Below are positions 1-9,261 of a stretch of 64,000 nucleotides of DNA, in pieces. Source of the DNA: Saprospiraceae bacterium (GTDB taxonomy: Bacteria > Bacteroidota > Bacteroidia > Chitinophagales > Saprospiraceae). A program made the position numbers and the translations under genes. The DNA lies in contig JANQPA010000037.1 in assembly GCA_028285545.1 (NCBI GenBank), positions 62,001 to 126,000 of the forward strand. The letters are read 5' to 3'. The notes below the pieces were generated by a model that searched no databases, was not told the origin of the DNA, and saw only the letters and a program-made list of their open reading frames with translations. The first letter of the stretch is position 1. The number at the start of each line of letters is the position of its first letter.

Positions 1-2
1 GC

Positions 3-941
3 GATACTTATAAAGAGGAAGAATTAGATGCTCAGGGTGCAAGGCCTCTTAGTCTTTTAAATGTAGCCTTTGTAACCAATACCACCTGGGCTGGGAAGTT
101 TGGTAGTGGCCACGCGAATGAAGGAACCGAAAATATTTGGGGAATTTCCGATCCCTTGACTGAAATTAATCATTTAGGAATGGAAGGGATTGAAAGCCAA
201 AACATGGAAGGGCTTGATTTGCATAGGATGGAAGTCAATGATTATGTTTTGGATACTCTGGGTTATAGAGCCTATTTTGATGAAGCATTCCCTGATTTTT
301 CTGAAGAAGAGAGGTATTCCAAAGTGACTACAAGTTTTGCTATTTCCGCTTATATTAGAACATTATTACCCAACCAGGCTCCTTTCCAAAGATGGGTGAA
401 GGGAGATTTGGTAGCAATGTCTGATTTGGAAAAACTAGGGGCTACTGTCTTCTACGGCAAAGCAGGATGTTTTCGCTGCCATAAAGGTGCGGCATTAAGC
501 TCTGTTGAATTTCATGCTGTTGGCGTTAAAGATCTATTTGAAGCTGGAGGTCTAAAAACAGATGAAGACGATAAAAGAAACCTAGGCCGGGGTGCCTTTA
601 CCGAAAACCCGGAAGACAATTATAAATTTAAGGTCCCACAGATTTATAATATGGGCGATTCACCATTTTACTTTCATGGTAGTAGCAAACGATCATTACG
701 TGAGGTGGTTGATTACTTTAATGAGGCCATCCCAGAAAACTCAAGGGTTCCCGATTCCCAAATCTCTCCACTTTTTCATCCACTTAATTTAAGTGAAGGA
801 GAAATCAAGGCATTAGTTGCCTTTTTGGAGAATGGCTTGCGTGACCCTGACTTGGTGAGATATGTGCCTGATGAAGTACTTTCCGGAAATTGTTTTCCAA
901 ATAATGATCCCTTATCTCAACAGGATCTGAATTGCCAGTAA
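3..941 (+). CDS. Di-heme cytochrome c peroxidase (MauG/CCP family), C-terminal part
   Basis: The reading frame is open from the first bases of the window, so the N-terminal half, with the first haem site, lies outside. The visible part carries one haem c motif, GCFRCHKG, followed by the family pattern FKVPQIYNMGDSPFYFHG and the helix SLREVVDYFN, both typical of bacterial cytochrome c peroxidases and MauG-like proteins. Known members reduce hydrogen peroxide in the periplasm with electrons from small cytochromes, or oxidise other substrates. The C-terminus ends a short way after the last helix (EIKALVAFLENGL), as in the family. A strong hairpin 40 bp after the stop probably ends transcription. 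Whether this is a peroxidase or a MauG-like enzyme cannot be decided from this half. Confidence 0.85.
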   Translation, partial: DTYKEEELDAQGARPLSLLNVAFVTNTTWAGKFGSGHANEGTENIWGISDPLTEINHLGMEGIESQNMEGLDLHRMEVNDYVLDTLGYRAYFDEAFPDFSEEERYSKVTTSFAISAYIRTLLPNQAPFQRWVKGDLVAMSDLEKLGATVFYGKAGCFRCHKGAALSSVEFHAVGVKDLFEAGGLKTDEDDKRNLGRGAFTENPEDNYKFKVPQIYNMGDSPFYFHGSSKRSLREVVDYFNEAIPENSRVPDSQISPLFHPLNLSEGEIKALVAFLENGLRDPDLVRYVPDEVLSGNCFPNNDPLSQQDLNCQ

Positions 942-1416
942 GCTGGTTTTCTTAGCACCCCAATCTGATTATTACCTATTAGGGGCTGACAAAAACATAC
1001 TTTTTGTCAGCCCCTTAATAATTTTCATAAAATGTACTGATAAAAAATTTAAATATATTGGGTTATCAGGATACATTTATCCTTAGATTCAGAAACCTTA
1101 TTTTGATCAGTGGGTTAAATAATTAATGCGGGTTGCGAACAGTTGGTTTTAGGGTATTAGGTATAGATCATTGGGATTCTTTTTCTCAAGATTGAGTGTG
1201 TTTCAAACTCATGTCAATTCCCTTTCCAGGCATCTTGCTTCGTACTTTTTACCAGGTAGTATCGTAACTTGAATGAAATAGCCTAATTTACGAAACAACT
1301 TAGGGATTTGAGGGTATAAGGAAGATAGTTAATGCAAAAATCAAAAGGTACCCCTATGGTATCCTAATGCTTCGATGTTTTTGCATTATACCAACAACTG
1401 GCAAACTGATACTGAT
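942..1416. other. Intergenic region between peroxidase and GDPD genes
   Basis: This 475-bp stretch holds the hairpin at 981-1015. No convincing open frame, RNA gene or promoter motif was seen in the remaining A/T-rich sequence. Confidence 0.6.
981..1015 (+). terminator. Perfect 15-bp hairpin after the peroxidase gene
   Basis: Arms 981-995 and 1001-1015 are perfect inverted repeats around a 5-base loop. The outer part reads AGGGGCTGAC and the inner part is an A/T run. It resembles the hairpins inside the cco operon (GGGGYTG followed by AAAAA), so it may be a repeated palindromic element that also acts as terminator. Confidence 0.65.
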
Positions 1417-2334
1417 ATGCGTAAACTTCCTATTATTAACTTTTGCTTATTGGCCTCCATTCTGGTTTGGTCATGTGAACCCAGAACGGTGGCCGGTAAT
1501 GACACCAATATTCCTAGCCCTATGATAGATTGGCAGGGTCATAGAGGAGCCCGGGGGATGTTGCCCGAGAATACCATACCCTCCTTTTTAAAAGCGCTTG
1601 AATTTGAGCAAATCCAGACTCTTGAAATGGATGTGGCAATAACCAAGGATAGTGTCATTATTCTTTCACATGAGCCCTGGATGTCTCATGAGATTTGTAG
1701 TAGGATGGAAGGGCTTCCCGTCACACTGGAAGAAGAGAATGAATTGTATTTATTTCAAATGACCTATGAAGAAACACAGCTCTTTGATTGTGGAAGCAGG
1801 GGGAATGAAAACTTCCCTGAACAAACACCGATGCAGCTTACAAAACCCTCCTTAGCAGATGTAGTGGAGGCAGTGGAAAATTATTGTTTCAGAAATTCCA
1901 GGGAAAAACCATTATATAATATTGAAATTAAAACCCAACCGGAGTGGGACAATGAGCGTACTCCGGACCCCAAATTGTTTGCCAGTCTTTTAATTGAAGA
2001 AATAAAGCGCCTGGATATCTATGAAAATACCTGCATTCAATCTTTTGATCCACGGGCTTTAGATGCAGTCTATGAGATTGATAGCAATATAACAACTGCC
2101 ATATTGGTGGAAAATATTGATGGAATAGAGAAAAACCTGGCTAAAATTAAATTTACGCCTACAATTTACAGCCCACATTACAAGTTGGTTAATCCGGGAG
2201 TTGTGAAAGAAGTGCATGAAAAAGGCCTGAAATTGATTCCCTGGACAGTAAATTCCAAGGAAGATATGAGGGACTTAATTGAATTGGGGGTTGACGGAAT
2301 CATTACTGATTATCCAAATCGAATTCCAGATTAA
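1417..2334 (+). CDS. Glycerophosphodiester phosphodiesterase, lipoprotein
   Basis: The protein hydrolyses glycerophosphodiesters to an alcohol and glycerol-3-phosphate. The GDPD signature is complete: HRGARG near the N-terminus, PENTIPSF, LEMDVAITKDSVIILSHEPW (catalytic Glu, Asp and His), the substrate-site strand YNIEIKTQPEW, IQSFDPRAL and the closing LGVDGIITDYPNR. A longer frame begins at 1375, but the ATG at 1417 gives a proper lipoprotein signal (MRKLPIINFCLLASILVWSC), so this start is preferred; the Cys would be lipidated and the enzyme anchored to an envelope membrane. The stop codon overlaps the convergent recQ stop by 4 bp, so no room is left for a separate terminator between the two. 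Confidence 0.9.
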   Translation: MRKLPIINFCLLASILVWSCEPRTVAGNDTNIPSPMIDWQGHRGARGMLPENTIPSFLKALEFEQIQTLEMDVAITKDSVIILSHEPWMSHEICSRMEGLPVTLEEENELYLFQMTYEETQLFDCGSRGNENFPEQTPMQLTKPSLADVVEAVENYCFRNSREKPLYNIEIKTQPEWDNERTPDPKLFASLLIEEIKRLDIYENTCIQSFDPRALDAVYEIDSNITTAILVENIDGIEKNLAKIKFTPTIYSPHYKLVNPGVVKEVHEKGLKLIPWTVNSKEDMRDLIELGVDGIITDYPNRIPD

Positions 2335-4466
2335 GAGTTTTTAGAAACTTTGCCTTCTTTTTCCAGGTAGGCCAAAATAAGTCGTATTTTATTGTATTCA
2401 ACTTCTCCATTAAGCGCTTCAAAAATGGGCTTGAGTTTATCGATTTCTTCCATATCCTGGGTAACTTTCAACACGGCTTTGATTTCATTTTTGCTTACAA
2501 ATCTGAATAATGGAACATCTTTTCCTTCCAAATACAACTGAGCCATATGTGCATAGATGGTATTCAGTGCTAAACCTCTCTTATTGGCGATTTCACTAAG
2601 ATCAAGTCCTTGTTTTAATAATTGAAGGCTAATATCATATGAGCTTTCACCCATTTTTCGGAAATGACTATTTTTGAAAGCTAGTATGGTATCCATAAAT
2701 TGATTGCCGAATAGATGAAGCTTTCTTTGACTCATTCCAGAAATTTTTCGCATGTGTTCATCAGTCATCGGCTGCAATTTAACCATGTCGTGAAGCGAGG
2801 CATCAGAAAATACCAGATAAGGTGGAATTCCTCTTTCTTGTGATATGGTACGGCGGAGCTGACGGAGTTCTTCAAATAACATTTCCGCAGGAGTACGTTC
2901 GATTGGTGTGTATTTGATTTTCTTTTCTTTTTTCTTCTTGGGGACAAATTTAACCAGCGGTACTTTTTGATTTTCGAATAATACAGGCATACTGGCTTCG
3001 GTAAGTTTTAAAACCATATTATTCTGATAGTCAATTTCCAAAAACCCGGTATTGATAAGCTGTGTTAGAAAAAACTGCCACTCAAAATTGGATAGATCCC
3101 TGCCTGCCCCAAAGGTTTTGATGTGTTGATAGCCTTTTTCATAAATGGTCTTTTTTTGAGAACCCCGCAACACATCTGTTAACACATTCACTCCTACAGT
3201 TCCCTTGAGTCGATAAACAGCCGAAAGAGCTTTTTGTGCAATAATGGTTCCGTCGAAGTATTTAGGAGGATTTTTACATACATCACAATTGCCACAGTTT
3301 TCCTGAAAGTTTTCTCCAAAATAAGTCAGCAAGATCTGCCTTCGGCAAAATGATGCTTCGGCAAATTGTAACATTCGGTCCAGCTTAAGCATCTGCAGTT
3401 CCAAATGCTCAGGATCACTTGCATTTTGAGATAAAATATCTTTATAAATACTGACGTCTCCATAGCTGTAAAAAAGGATGGTCTCCGCTTTTACTCCATC
3501 TCTCCCTGCTCTTCCGATTTCCTGGTAGTAATTTTCTAAATTTTTAGGCAAATTATAATGAATGATCCAACGTACATTAGATTTATCTATCCCCATTCCA
3601 AAAGCAATAGTAGCAACAATGATCTGAACTTTATCATTAATAAAATCTTCCTGGGCTTTAGCTCTGATGCCATCTCCAAGACCCGCATGATAGGGGAGGG
3701 CACTAAATCCTCTCATTTGGAGTTTCTCGGCAATTTTCTCAGTGTTTTTCCGACTCATGCAGTAAATTATACCTGCCTGATCTTCATGAGTATTTACAAA
3801 ATCGAGAATTTGCTCAATCCTTTGTTGGCCAGGACGAACTTCCAGAGAAATGTTTGGACGATCAAATGAAGCTACAAATAATTCAGGTTCTCCCAATTCC
3901 AGCTGTTGAATAATATCTTGCCGGGTGGTTTTATCAGCTGTAGCCGTTAAAGCTAGAACAGGAACATCCGGAAACTCCTGCTTCAAAAACTTAAGCTTGG
4001 TGTATTCTGGCCTGAAATCGTGACCCCAGGCGGAAATACAATGAGCTTCATCAATGGCAAATAGATTGATATTGGCTTTTTTTAAGAAAGGCAAAAAACC
4101 TTGAGAGACCAGTTTCTCAGGTGAAACATAGAGAAGTTGGAGATCTCCTCGAAAAAGTCGTTCTTCCACGACCCTTTGATCTGGCATAGAAAGGCTACTG
4201 TTTAAGTATTCTGCTTCAACACCATTCGACCGCAATCCCTCTACCTGATCTTTCATTAAAGAAATTAGTGGAGAAACCACCACACAGGTTCCTGATAAGG
4301 TTATAGCTGGAATTTGGTAACAAATGGATTTCCCGCCGCCGGTAGGCATAAGCACCAATGCATCTTTTCCATCGTATATAGAATGGATAATTTCTTCCTG
4401 CATAGGTCGAAATTTTCCATAGCCAAAATATTTTTTCAATGCCTTTTTGGCAGTGTGTGTGTCCAT
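2331..4466 (-). CDS. recQ: ATP-dependent DNA helicase RecQ
   Basis: A 3'-5' DNA helicase for recombination and stalled-fork repair. The 711 residues show the usual order: Walker A MPTGGGKS (about 40-47), the DEAH box in FAIDEAHC (about 139-142), the RecQ aromatic loop CISAWGHDFRPEY directly after it, helicase C motifs ending HYNLPKNLENYYQEIGRAGRDG, the RQC zinc site (C...CGNCDVC), an HRDC domain around 530-605, and a C-terminal helix-turn-helix extension (LDLSEIANKRGLALNTIYAH). The extension is common in Bacteroidota RecQ and makes the protein about 100 residues longer than the E. coli enzyme. It stands alone on the minus strand and meets the GDPD gene head-on with a 4-bp overlap. Confidence 0.95.
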   Translation of the reverse strand: MDTHTAKKALKKYFGYGKFRPMQEEIIHSIYDGKDALVLMPTGGGKSICYQIPAITLSGTCVVVSPLISLMKDQVEGLRSNGVEAEYLNSSLSMPDQRVVEERLFRGDLQLLYVSPEKLVSQGFLPFLKKANINLFAIDEAHCISAWGHDFRPEYTKLKFLKQEFPDVPVLALTATADKTTRQDIIQQLELGEPELFVASFDRPNISLEVRPGQQRIEQILDFVNTHEDQAGIIYCMSRKNTEKIAEKLQMRGFSALPYHAGLGDGIRAKAQEDFINDKVQIIVATIAFGMGIDKSNVRWIIHYNLPKNLENYYQEIGRAGRDGVKAETILFYSYGDVSIYKDILSQNASDPEHLELQMLKLDRMLQFAEASFCRRQILLTYFGENFQENCGNCDVCKNPPKYFDGTIIAQKALSAVYRLKGTVGVNVLTDVLRGSQKKTIYEKGYQHIKTFGAGRDLSNFEWQFFLTQLINTGFLEIDYQNNMVLKLTEASMPVLFENQKVPLVKFVPKKKKEKKIKYTPIERTPAEMLFEELRQLRRTISQERGIPPYLVFSDASLHDMVKLQPMTDEHMRKISGMSQRKLHLFGNQFMDTILAFKNSHFRKMGESSYDISLQLLKQGLDLSEIANKRGLALNTIYAHMAQLYLEGKDVPLFRFVSKNEIKAVLKVTQDMEEIDKLKPIFEALNGEVEYNKIRLILAYLEKEGKVSKNS

Positions 4467-4642
4467 GCTTACGATTTTATCAATTATCTCTGGATTCTCT
4501 CCATTTCTTTACAAATTTAAAATAACTGAATCCTCTTAAACCTAAAACATTTCGGCTAAATTTTTTCAACATTTTTTTTTAAAATACAAGTTTGCTGTAA
4601 GATTATAACATTTTTTGTTTTTAAGTGGAGGGTGCAAAGGGC

Positions 4643-5335
4643 CTAAAGTCCATTTTTAAAAATTTTCTTTACATCTGAACGGAAGGTGATTCCTATAGGT
4701 AAGCTTTTTTTTCCCAATAAAACTTCTTCTTGCCCGATAGCTGTCAGTTTTTGATTGGAGATGATGTAGGATTTGTGAATCCTGGTAAACAAATGTGAAG
4801 GTAATTTTTTCATAAACTGTCCTACAGAAGCTTTGGTATATAGTGTTCCCGTGTTGGTGAAAATCTTTACATAATCTTTAAGACCTTCAATGTAGAGGAT
4901 ATCTTCCAACAACAATTTATGGTCTTTTCTGTCGGCTCTTATGATTAGAAAGTTGCTTTCCTTTTCGGGACTGGATTTAGGTAAGATCTCTTGGAAGCGC
5001 TGTATGGCCTTTAAAAACCTGGGGTAGGAAATGGGTTTGAGTAGATAATCAAGAGCTTGTAGTTCGAAAGCTTCTACTCCATATTGACGGTAGGCAGTAG
5101 CAAAAATCAGATGAGTTTTGGAAGGAATCACCTTGGCCAGATCTAAGCCATTGAGTTCGGGCATGTTAATGTCCATAAAGATTAGATCTACCGTATTAAG
5201 GGATAGAAAATTATAGGCCTTTATTGGGTCGGTGAAGCAGGATGATATTTCTAAAAAATCAATTTTACTACAATAATCCTTTAGCAATTCAACGGCCAGG
5301 ATTTCATCATCAATTATGCTTACGCTATACTTCAT
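4643..5335 (-). CDS. LytTR-family response regulator
   Basis: A transcription regulator of 230 residues. The N-terminal receiver domain has the acidic pair (IIDDE), the phospho-acceptor Asp at about 55 in LIFMDINMPELNG and the conserved Lys in LLKPIS. The C-terminal LytTR DNA-binding domain (about 130-228) shows ILYIEGLKDYVKIFT and FTRIHKSYIIS, the family hallmarks. It overlaps the upstream kinase gene by 11 bp, so the two are co-transcribed and translationally coupled. Targets cannot be named from the sequence; no obvious target operon is adjacent. Confidence 0.93.
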   Translation of the reverse strand: MKYSVSIIDDEILAVELLKDYCSKIDFLEISSCFTDPIKAYNFLSLNTVDLIFMDINMPELNGLDLAKVIPSKTHLIFATAYRQYGVEAFELQALDYLLKPISYPRFLKAIQRFQEILPKSSPEKESNFLIIRADRKDHKLLLEDILYIEGLKDYVKIFTNTGTLYTKASVGQFMKKLPSHLFTRIHKSYIISNQKLTAIGQEEVLLGKKSLPIGITFRSDVKKIFKNGL

Positions 5336-6335
5336 AATGTGGAATGTTTAAACAAACAGAGAATATATCCTCTTTAGGGCTGGCTATCAATTGAGCTTTG
5401 GGTCCATAAAAAAGACTAAGTCGCTCCTGTAAATTTTTATTGCCTAGATGGTTTTCCTTTAATCTTTTTTGATCCTGGTTAAAAGTATTTTTTACTTCAA
5501 AATTAATTTCTCCTCCCTGTGATTGAATATGAAGATGGATACTTAGAACATCATTTTTTCGGGCACCGTGTTTGAAAGCATTTTCAATAAGTGATAATAA
5601 AACAAGGGAAGGAAGAGGGGCTGAATGAAGTCTGGGGTCTATATTTTCCTGGTAATCTAGTTGACTGCCATATTTGAGGCGCTGTAAATCCACATACTTT
5701 CTCAATATTTTCAATTCATCTATCAAGGCTACCTTTTCTGAAGGCTTTAAATAGACAATGTATTCCAGTACACTACTTAATTGTAATAGTGCATCGGCTC
5801 CTCGCTCAGGATCTTTTCTGATAAGAGAGTAGATGTTATTAAAGGTGTTAAATAGAAAATGGGGCTGTAATTTGTTGAGGAGTAAGGCTAATTCTAGCTC
5901 AGCATTGGTTTTTTCAAATAAACGCATTTTCTGACTTAGTAATCGCCAGTTATTAATGATTAAAATGCAGCTAGCCAGAGCAATGACAGCATAATCTCTA
6001 ATGACATTTTTGGTGATCTTACTAAAAGGTAATAGAATGCTGCGTTTTTCAGCAAGGGTAAATTCCCAATTGGCGATGTGATATCTTGAAAAAAAGACAA
6101 AGATCAGAATTATCAAAATCCCTAAGGAAAATGACCAATTTTTCCCTTTGATTAAATATTGAGGAACTAAAAAAAATACCACTGCATAAGTAGATATAAT
6201 TATGGCAGGCAGATATATAAAAATATTAAGCCATAATAGAGTTAACTCAGTTCTTCTATAATGGAAATAGTTAGCTAGAAATTCTAAGAGAATATAAGCT
6301 AGCCAGGCAAATATGTGTGCTCCCCATTTTTTCAT
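5325..6335 (-). CDS. LytS-type sensor histidine kinase (His_kinase family)
   Basis: A membrane histidine kinase of 336 residues. Four hydrophobic segments (about 8-22, 35-58, 70-84, 112-128) form the membrane part without a recognisable extracellular sensor domain. The phospho-acceptor His is at about 159 in LQPHFLFNTFNNIYSL, the signature of PF06580, followed by the N-box SLIENAFKHGA of the ATPase domain. It is the partner of the LytTR regulator whose gene overlaps its 3' end. The signal sensed is unknown; kinases of this architecture are widespread in Bacteroidota. Confidence 0.92.
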   Translation of the reverse strand: MKKWGAHIFAWLAYILLEFLANYFHYRRTELTLLWLNIFIYLPAIIISTYAVVFFLVPQYLIKGKNWSFSLGILIILIFVFFSRYHIANWEFTLAEKRSILLPFSKITKNVIRDYAVIALASCILIINNWRLLSQKMRLFEKTNAELELALLLNKLQPHFLFNTFNNIYSLIRKDPERGADALLQLSSVLEYIVYLKPSEKVALIDELKILRKYVDLQRLKYGSQLDYQENIDPRLHSAPLPSLVLLSLIENAFKHGARKNDVLSIHLHIQSQGGEINFEVKNTFNQDQKRLKENHLGNKNLQERLSLFYGPKAQLIASPKEDIFSVCLNIPHYEV

Positions 6336-6509
6336 CTTTCAAATATCGTAAGACTTAGACTCCTATGCTGAATAGTAGAGGAATATATTGAAAAAGTAGA
6401 GCAATCAGTAAAAAAGGTGGTATAGCATAATTTCTCTACTTACCAGGAACAATAATCTACTCCTTAAAATAGAAAACTACAACTCTCTTACCTTGCCCAA
6501 AAAGAAAGC

Positions 6510-6995
6510 ATGAAACAGAAATTAAAAACTGCACTTATCCTTGGCCTTGGTTTTTTTATTCTCCTGCAATTTTGGAGAGGCCCGGATATCCAGGTGGAAG
6601 CTGAACCTACTGAAAATGATTTTTTGCTTAATGCCGCTCAATTAGAAACCAAAACCATCCAATACTTAAAAGCTGCTTGTTATGACTGCCACAGCATGAA
6701 TACCAAAATACCCTGGTATGGATATGTATCCCCACCTTCCAGATTGGTTAGAGAACATATAAAAAATGGAAGGCACAGTACCAATTTCTCAGATTGGGGG
6801 GAAATGGACCTTTATTCACAGATCGAAACCCTAGAAGTTGTAATAAAGGAAATTGCTAAAGAGAAAATGCCCTTGTCTTCCTATCTGAAATGGCATCCGG
6901 AAGCCAGAATTGAAGAAGAAGCACGCCAAAATGTGATTGCTGATTTAAAGGCACTGCTCACAAATTATCAACAGACTTACCAATCAAAAAAATAA
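6510..6995 (+). CDS. Haem-binding domain protein (Haem_bd family)
   Basis: A small exported protein of 161 residues with an N-terminal membrane anchor or signal (about 7-22). It has one haem c attachment motif, CYDCH at about 57-61, followed by the family pattern NTKIPWYGYVSPPSRLVREHI and GRHSTNFSDW, typical of the Haem_bd domain (PF14376). The family is placed in the periplasm or on the membrane, but its electron partner is not known. The next gene starts 5 bp after its stop, so the two form an operon. Confidence 0.82.
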   Translation: MKQKLKTALILGLGFFILLQFWRGPDIQVEAEPTENDFLLNAAQLETKTIQYLKAACYDCHSMNTKIPWYGYVSPPSRLVREHIKNGRHSTNFSDWGEMDLYSQIETLEVVIKEIAKEKMPLSSYLKWHPEARIEEEARQNVIADLKALLTNYQQTYQSKK

Positions 6996-7000
6996 TCATT

Positions 7001-7942
7001 ATGAGATATTTAACCTTAGGAATCCTTATCACTTTATTTGTAATAAATGCCTCGGCCCATCCTTCCTGGGGCTTTATAGTGGATCAGGATGGCACCTTTT
7101 TCCTGGTTGACCTTTCTGAAAATGATGGCACCTTGATGTGTTTTGACATGGAAAATAAGGAAGTAACCATTCTTGCCACAGGTTTTCATGCTCACAGTAT
7201 GCACCTGGGAAATGATGGTCATATTTATGCTGGATTGAATATCTGGCGGCAAGGAGAAATAGAAGGAGAGGGGCATAATTATCTGATTAGGATAAATACA
7301 GAAACGCTTAAATTGGATACCCTTTTATTTTCTGACCGTTACCTTCGTTTTTTTGGTGGTGATATTAGCATGTCGCAAGACCTATCCACCGTTTATTATG
7401 GATATCAGAATCATATCTATGCCAAAACCCTACCCGATGAACCCACTCGAAAACTTTTTGACTGGACTTTTAAAAGGGAGAGCAATACCCTCATGGACTC
7501 GCAGGGAGAACTTTGGATAGCAGATACCAGATTCAATAATGGCACAATTTATCAATGGAATGAAGTAGAGGGGCTTAGAGAATACGCAAGTAATTTGATC
7601 CCTGAAAAACCCAAACACCCCGTATTTAAAACACGCCGGCATCATATATTTTATGGCACTAGTTTTTCACCGAATCAAAATCCCATCATTACAGAATCTG
7701 GTGATCGGAAGGCATTAGAAGTGTTGGAGGGTGGAAAAACCAAATTGATTTATCAATCGCCCAGAAACTGGCACCCACTGATGGTACAGTTTTATGATGG
7801 CCACTATTATGTTTTGGAAAATGGATATAAGCGATTTAAGGGTTTCCTGGGTTTAAGAATTCAGGTGTTGAATGAAAAATTGGAGGTTGTGAAGACGATT
7901 AAAGTGGATACGAAGAATAGAAAGTTGGTGGATGGGGAGTAA
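7001..7942 (+). CDS. Secreted beta-propeller-like protein
   Basis: A protein of 313 residues with a signal peptide (about 1-19, cut near NASAHP). The rest has repeated beta-strand units of about 45 residues with patterns such as DQDGTFFLVDL, GNDGHIYAGL and DSQGELWIADTRF, which resemble six-bladed SMP-30/strictosidine-synthase-type propellers. No catalytic residues can be assigned with confidence. It sits 5 bp after the haem-binding gene, so the two products may work together in the periplasm, which is an inference from spacing only. The stop codon is followed at once by an 8-bp tandem repeat. Confidence 0.6.
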   Translation: MRYLTLGILITLFVINASAHPSWGFIVDQDGTFFLVDLSENDGTLMCFDMENKEVTILATGFHAHSMHLGNDGHIYAGLNIWRQGEIEGEGHNYLIRINTETLKLDTLLFSDRYLRFFGGDISMSQDLSTVYYGYQNHIYAKTLPDEPTRKLFDWTFKRESNTLMDSQGELWIADTRFNNGTIYQWNEVEGLREYASNLIPEKPKHPVFKTRRHHIFYGTSFSPNQNPIITESGDRKALEVLEGGKTKLIYQSPRNWHPLMVQFYDGHYYVLENGYKRFKGFLGLRIQVLNEKLEVVKTIKVDTKNRKLVDGE

Positions 7943-7958
7943 GTGTTCACGTGTTCAC
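7943..7958. repeat. 8-bp tandem repeat, 2 units, directly after a stop codon
   Basis: The octamer GTGTTCAC occurs twice in tandem, starting on the base after the stop of the propeller gene. The same octamer with one changed base (GTGTTCAA) is part of the array at 20830-20877. Confidence 0.7.
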
Positions 7959-8043
7959 GTCGTTTAGGGATTGCTTTACTGAAGGTCTAGTTGCTTATTA
8001 TAGCTTTTTTCTCACGCAACCACCTTTGGTCGCCAGGGATTTA

Positions 8044-8077
8044 GCAAATTTCACAGATGAAAATTTGTGAAATTTGC
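8044..8077. terminator. 12-bp hairpin between convergent genes
   Basis: Arms 8044-8055 and 8066-8077 (GCAAATTTCACA and its complement) are perfect around a 10-base loop. It lies between the convergent genes ending at 7942 and 8167 and could stop transcription from both sides, although there is no good T run. Confidence 0.5.
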
Positions 8078-8125
8078 GTGCAAAAAAAGCCATTCAATAA
8101 TACTAAATCGCTTCTTCTCTTTCCT

Positions 8126-8165
8126 ATCATAAAATCATAGGATCACAGAATCAAACAATCAAAAA
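8126..8165. repeat. 8-bp degenerate tandem array, 5 units
   Basis: Five consecutive octamers of the form ATCANANN fill 8126-8165 in exact register (ATCATAAA, ATCATAGG, ATCACAGA, ATCAAACA, ATCAAAAA). The array ends one base before the stop codon of the minus-strand gene. Confidence 0.65.
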
Positions 8166-8166
8166 A

Positions 8167-8634
8167 CTAACCTTCAATTAAAGCATAAAGAAAGAAAACG
8201 AATAAGATGGCCGCTCCAATAAAGATTAAAAGGATATTCCATCTTTTAAGATTAAAAGTAAGAATCAATTGTTTTTGATCTTTTAACCATTGGACATGAA
8301 GAATAGCTAAAAGGTTTAGAGCCACTAAAATTAAGGGGCCACCCAAAAGAAAAAAACGAATGACCCAGGAAAAAAAATTGGAATCATCATCGGGTGCATC
8401 TTCAACTACCCAATTGTAGACAAAACCTGTGATGTTATTATCGATTCCTAAATAGTGCTTTAAGATGGCACCCATAACAAATAGGAATGGGAAGATGATT
8501 AAAACTAAACCAATTCTGCTTGATGTTCTGGCCTTAAGAACAGGTATTTTAATTAATGCTTGGGTAGCTTCTGATGACACCTCCATATTGCCTAAATCTT
8601 TGAGTTCCTTTTCTATGTCCTTTTGATTAGCCAT
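8167..8634 (-). CDS. Membrane protein partnered with an ECF sigma factor
   Basis: A protein of 155 residues with a cytoplasmic-looking N-terminus of about 38 residues and three hydrophobic segments (about 42-62, 88-112, 130-152). Its start overlaps the end of the sigma factor gene by 8 bp, the usual arrangement for a sigma factor and its regulator, so it may act as an anti-sigma factor. It lacks the zinc-type anti-sigma motif (HxxxCxxC), and I recognise no named family, so the function is inferred from position. Confidence 0.6.
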   Translation of the reverse strand: MANQKDIEKELKDLGNMEVSSEATQALIKIPVLKARTSSRIGLVLIIFPFLFVMGAILKHYLGIDNNITGFVYNWVVEDAPDDDSNFFSWVIRFFLLGGPLILVALNLLAILHVQWLKDQKQLILTFNLKRWNILLIFIGAAILFVFFLYALIEG

Positions 8635-9229
8635 TGAAATTGTTTTTTGATTGAAGAATGATTTTTAAATTTTTTATTCCTCTGTGGATATGGGATTTTA
8701 CTGTGCCCACCTTTAGAGAAAGGATTTCAGCAATCTCTTTGTGAGTGAAATTTTCTAGATAGTGCAATGCCACACATTCCCTCTGGATTTCATTTAGTTG
8801 ATTGAGGGCAGCCACAATTGACTTTATTTTTTCAGATTTGATCAGGTTATTCTCTATTTGAATGCGTTCCTCTTCAGCTGAAGGAATGCTTGCTCCGGAC
8901 CAGGCAGCTGCATGTTCAGTCAGATATTCTGGTGAATAGGATTTCTTTCGAAAGAAGAGACGAATTTCGTTTTGAGCAATTGCATAGAGCCAAACGATTA
9001 GGGGTTTTCCATCCCATTTAAACTTTTGGAGGGAAAGGAAAGCCTTTAAAAATACTTCTGAACTGATGTCTTTTGCAATTTGATAATCCAATGTTCTTTT
9101 GATCACATAAGCAAAAATGCGATTAAAGTGTTGGTCATATACCACCGCAAAATTTTGCGGCTGATTTTTGATCTTCTGGATCAACATTTTCTCTTCCTGT
9201 AAATCCACATTTTTTAATACATAATACAT
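8627..9229 (-). CDS. ECF-family RNA polymerase sigma factor
   Basis: A sigma-70 family factor of 200 residues that would direct RNA polymerase to a specific promoter set. Region 2 is seen in VVYDQHFNRIFAYVIKRT and AKDISSEVFLKAFLSL with the core-binding and -10 recognition segment KPLIVWLYAIAQNEIRLFFR; region 4 is seen in LNQLNEIQRECVALHYLEN and HKEIAEILSLKVGTVKSHIHRG, a helix-turn-helix. Its end overlaps the downstream membrane protein gene. An alternative Met at residue 15 exists; the longer form is kept. Upstream lies a repeat array with 8-bp units (9262-9365). Confidence 0.9.
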   Translation of the reverse strand: MYYVLKNVDLQEEKMLIQKIKNQPQNFAVVYDQHFNRIFAYVIKRTLDYQIAKDISSEVFLKAFLSLQKFKWDGKPLIVWLYAIAQNEIRLFFRKKSYSPEYLTEHAAAWSGASIPSAEEERIQIENNLIKSEKIKSIVAALNQLNEIQRECVALHYLENFTHKEIAEILSLKVGTVKSHIHRGIKNLKIILQSKNNFNG

Positions 9230-9261
9230 GAAAACTAAAAGGGTTGCACTTTTGGTGATGT

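Noticed and set aside
156-158. TTG at 156 as start codon of the peroxidase gene
   Set aside because: The frame is open to the window edge with family-like sequence (PLSLLNVAFVTNTTWAGKFG), so the gene begins outside the window.
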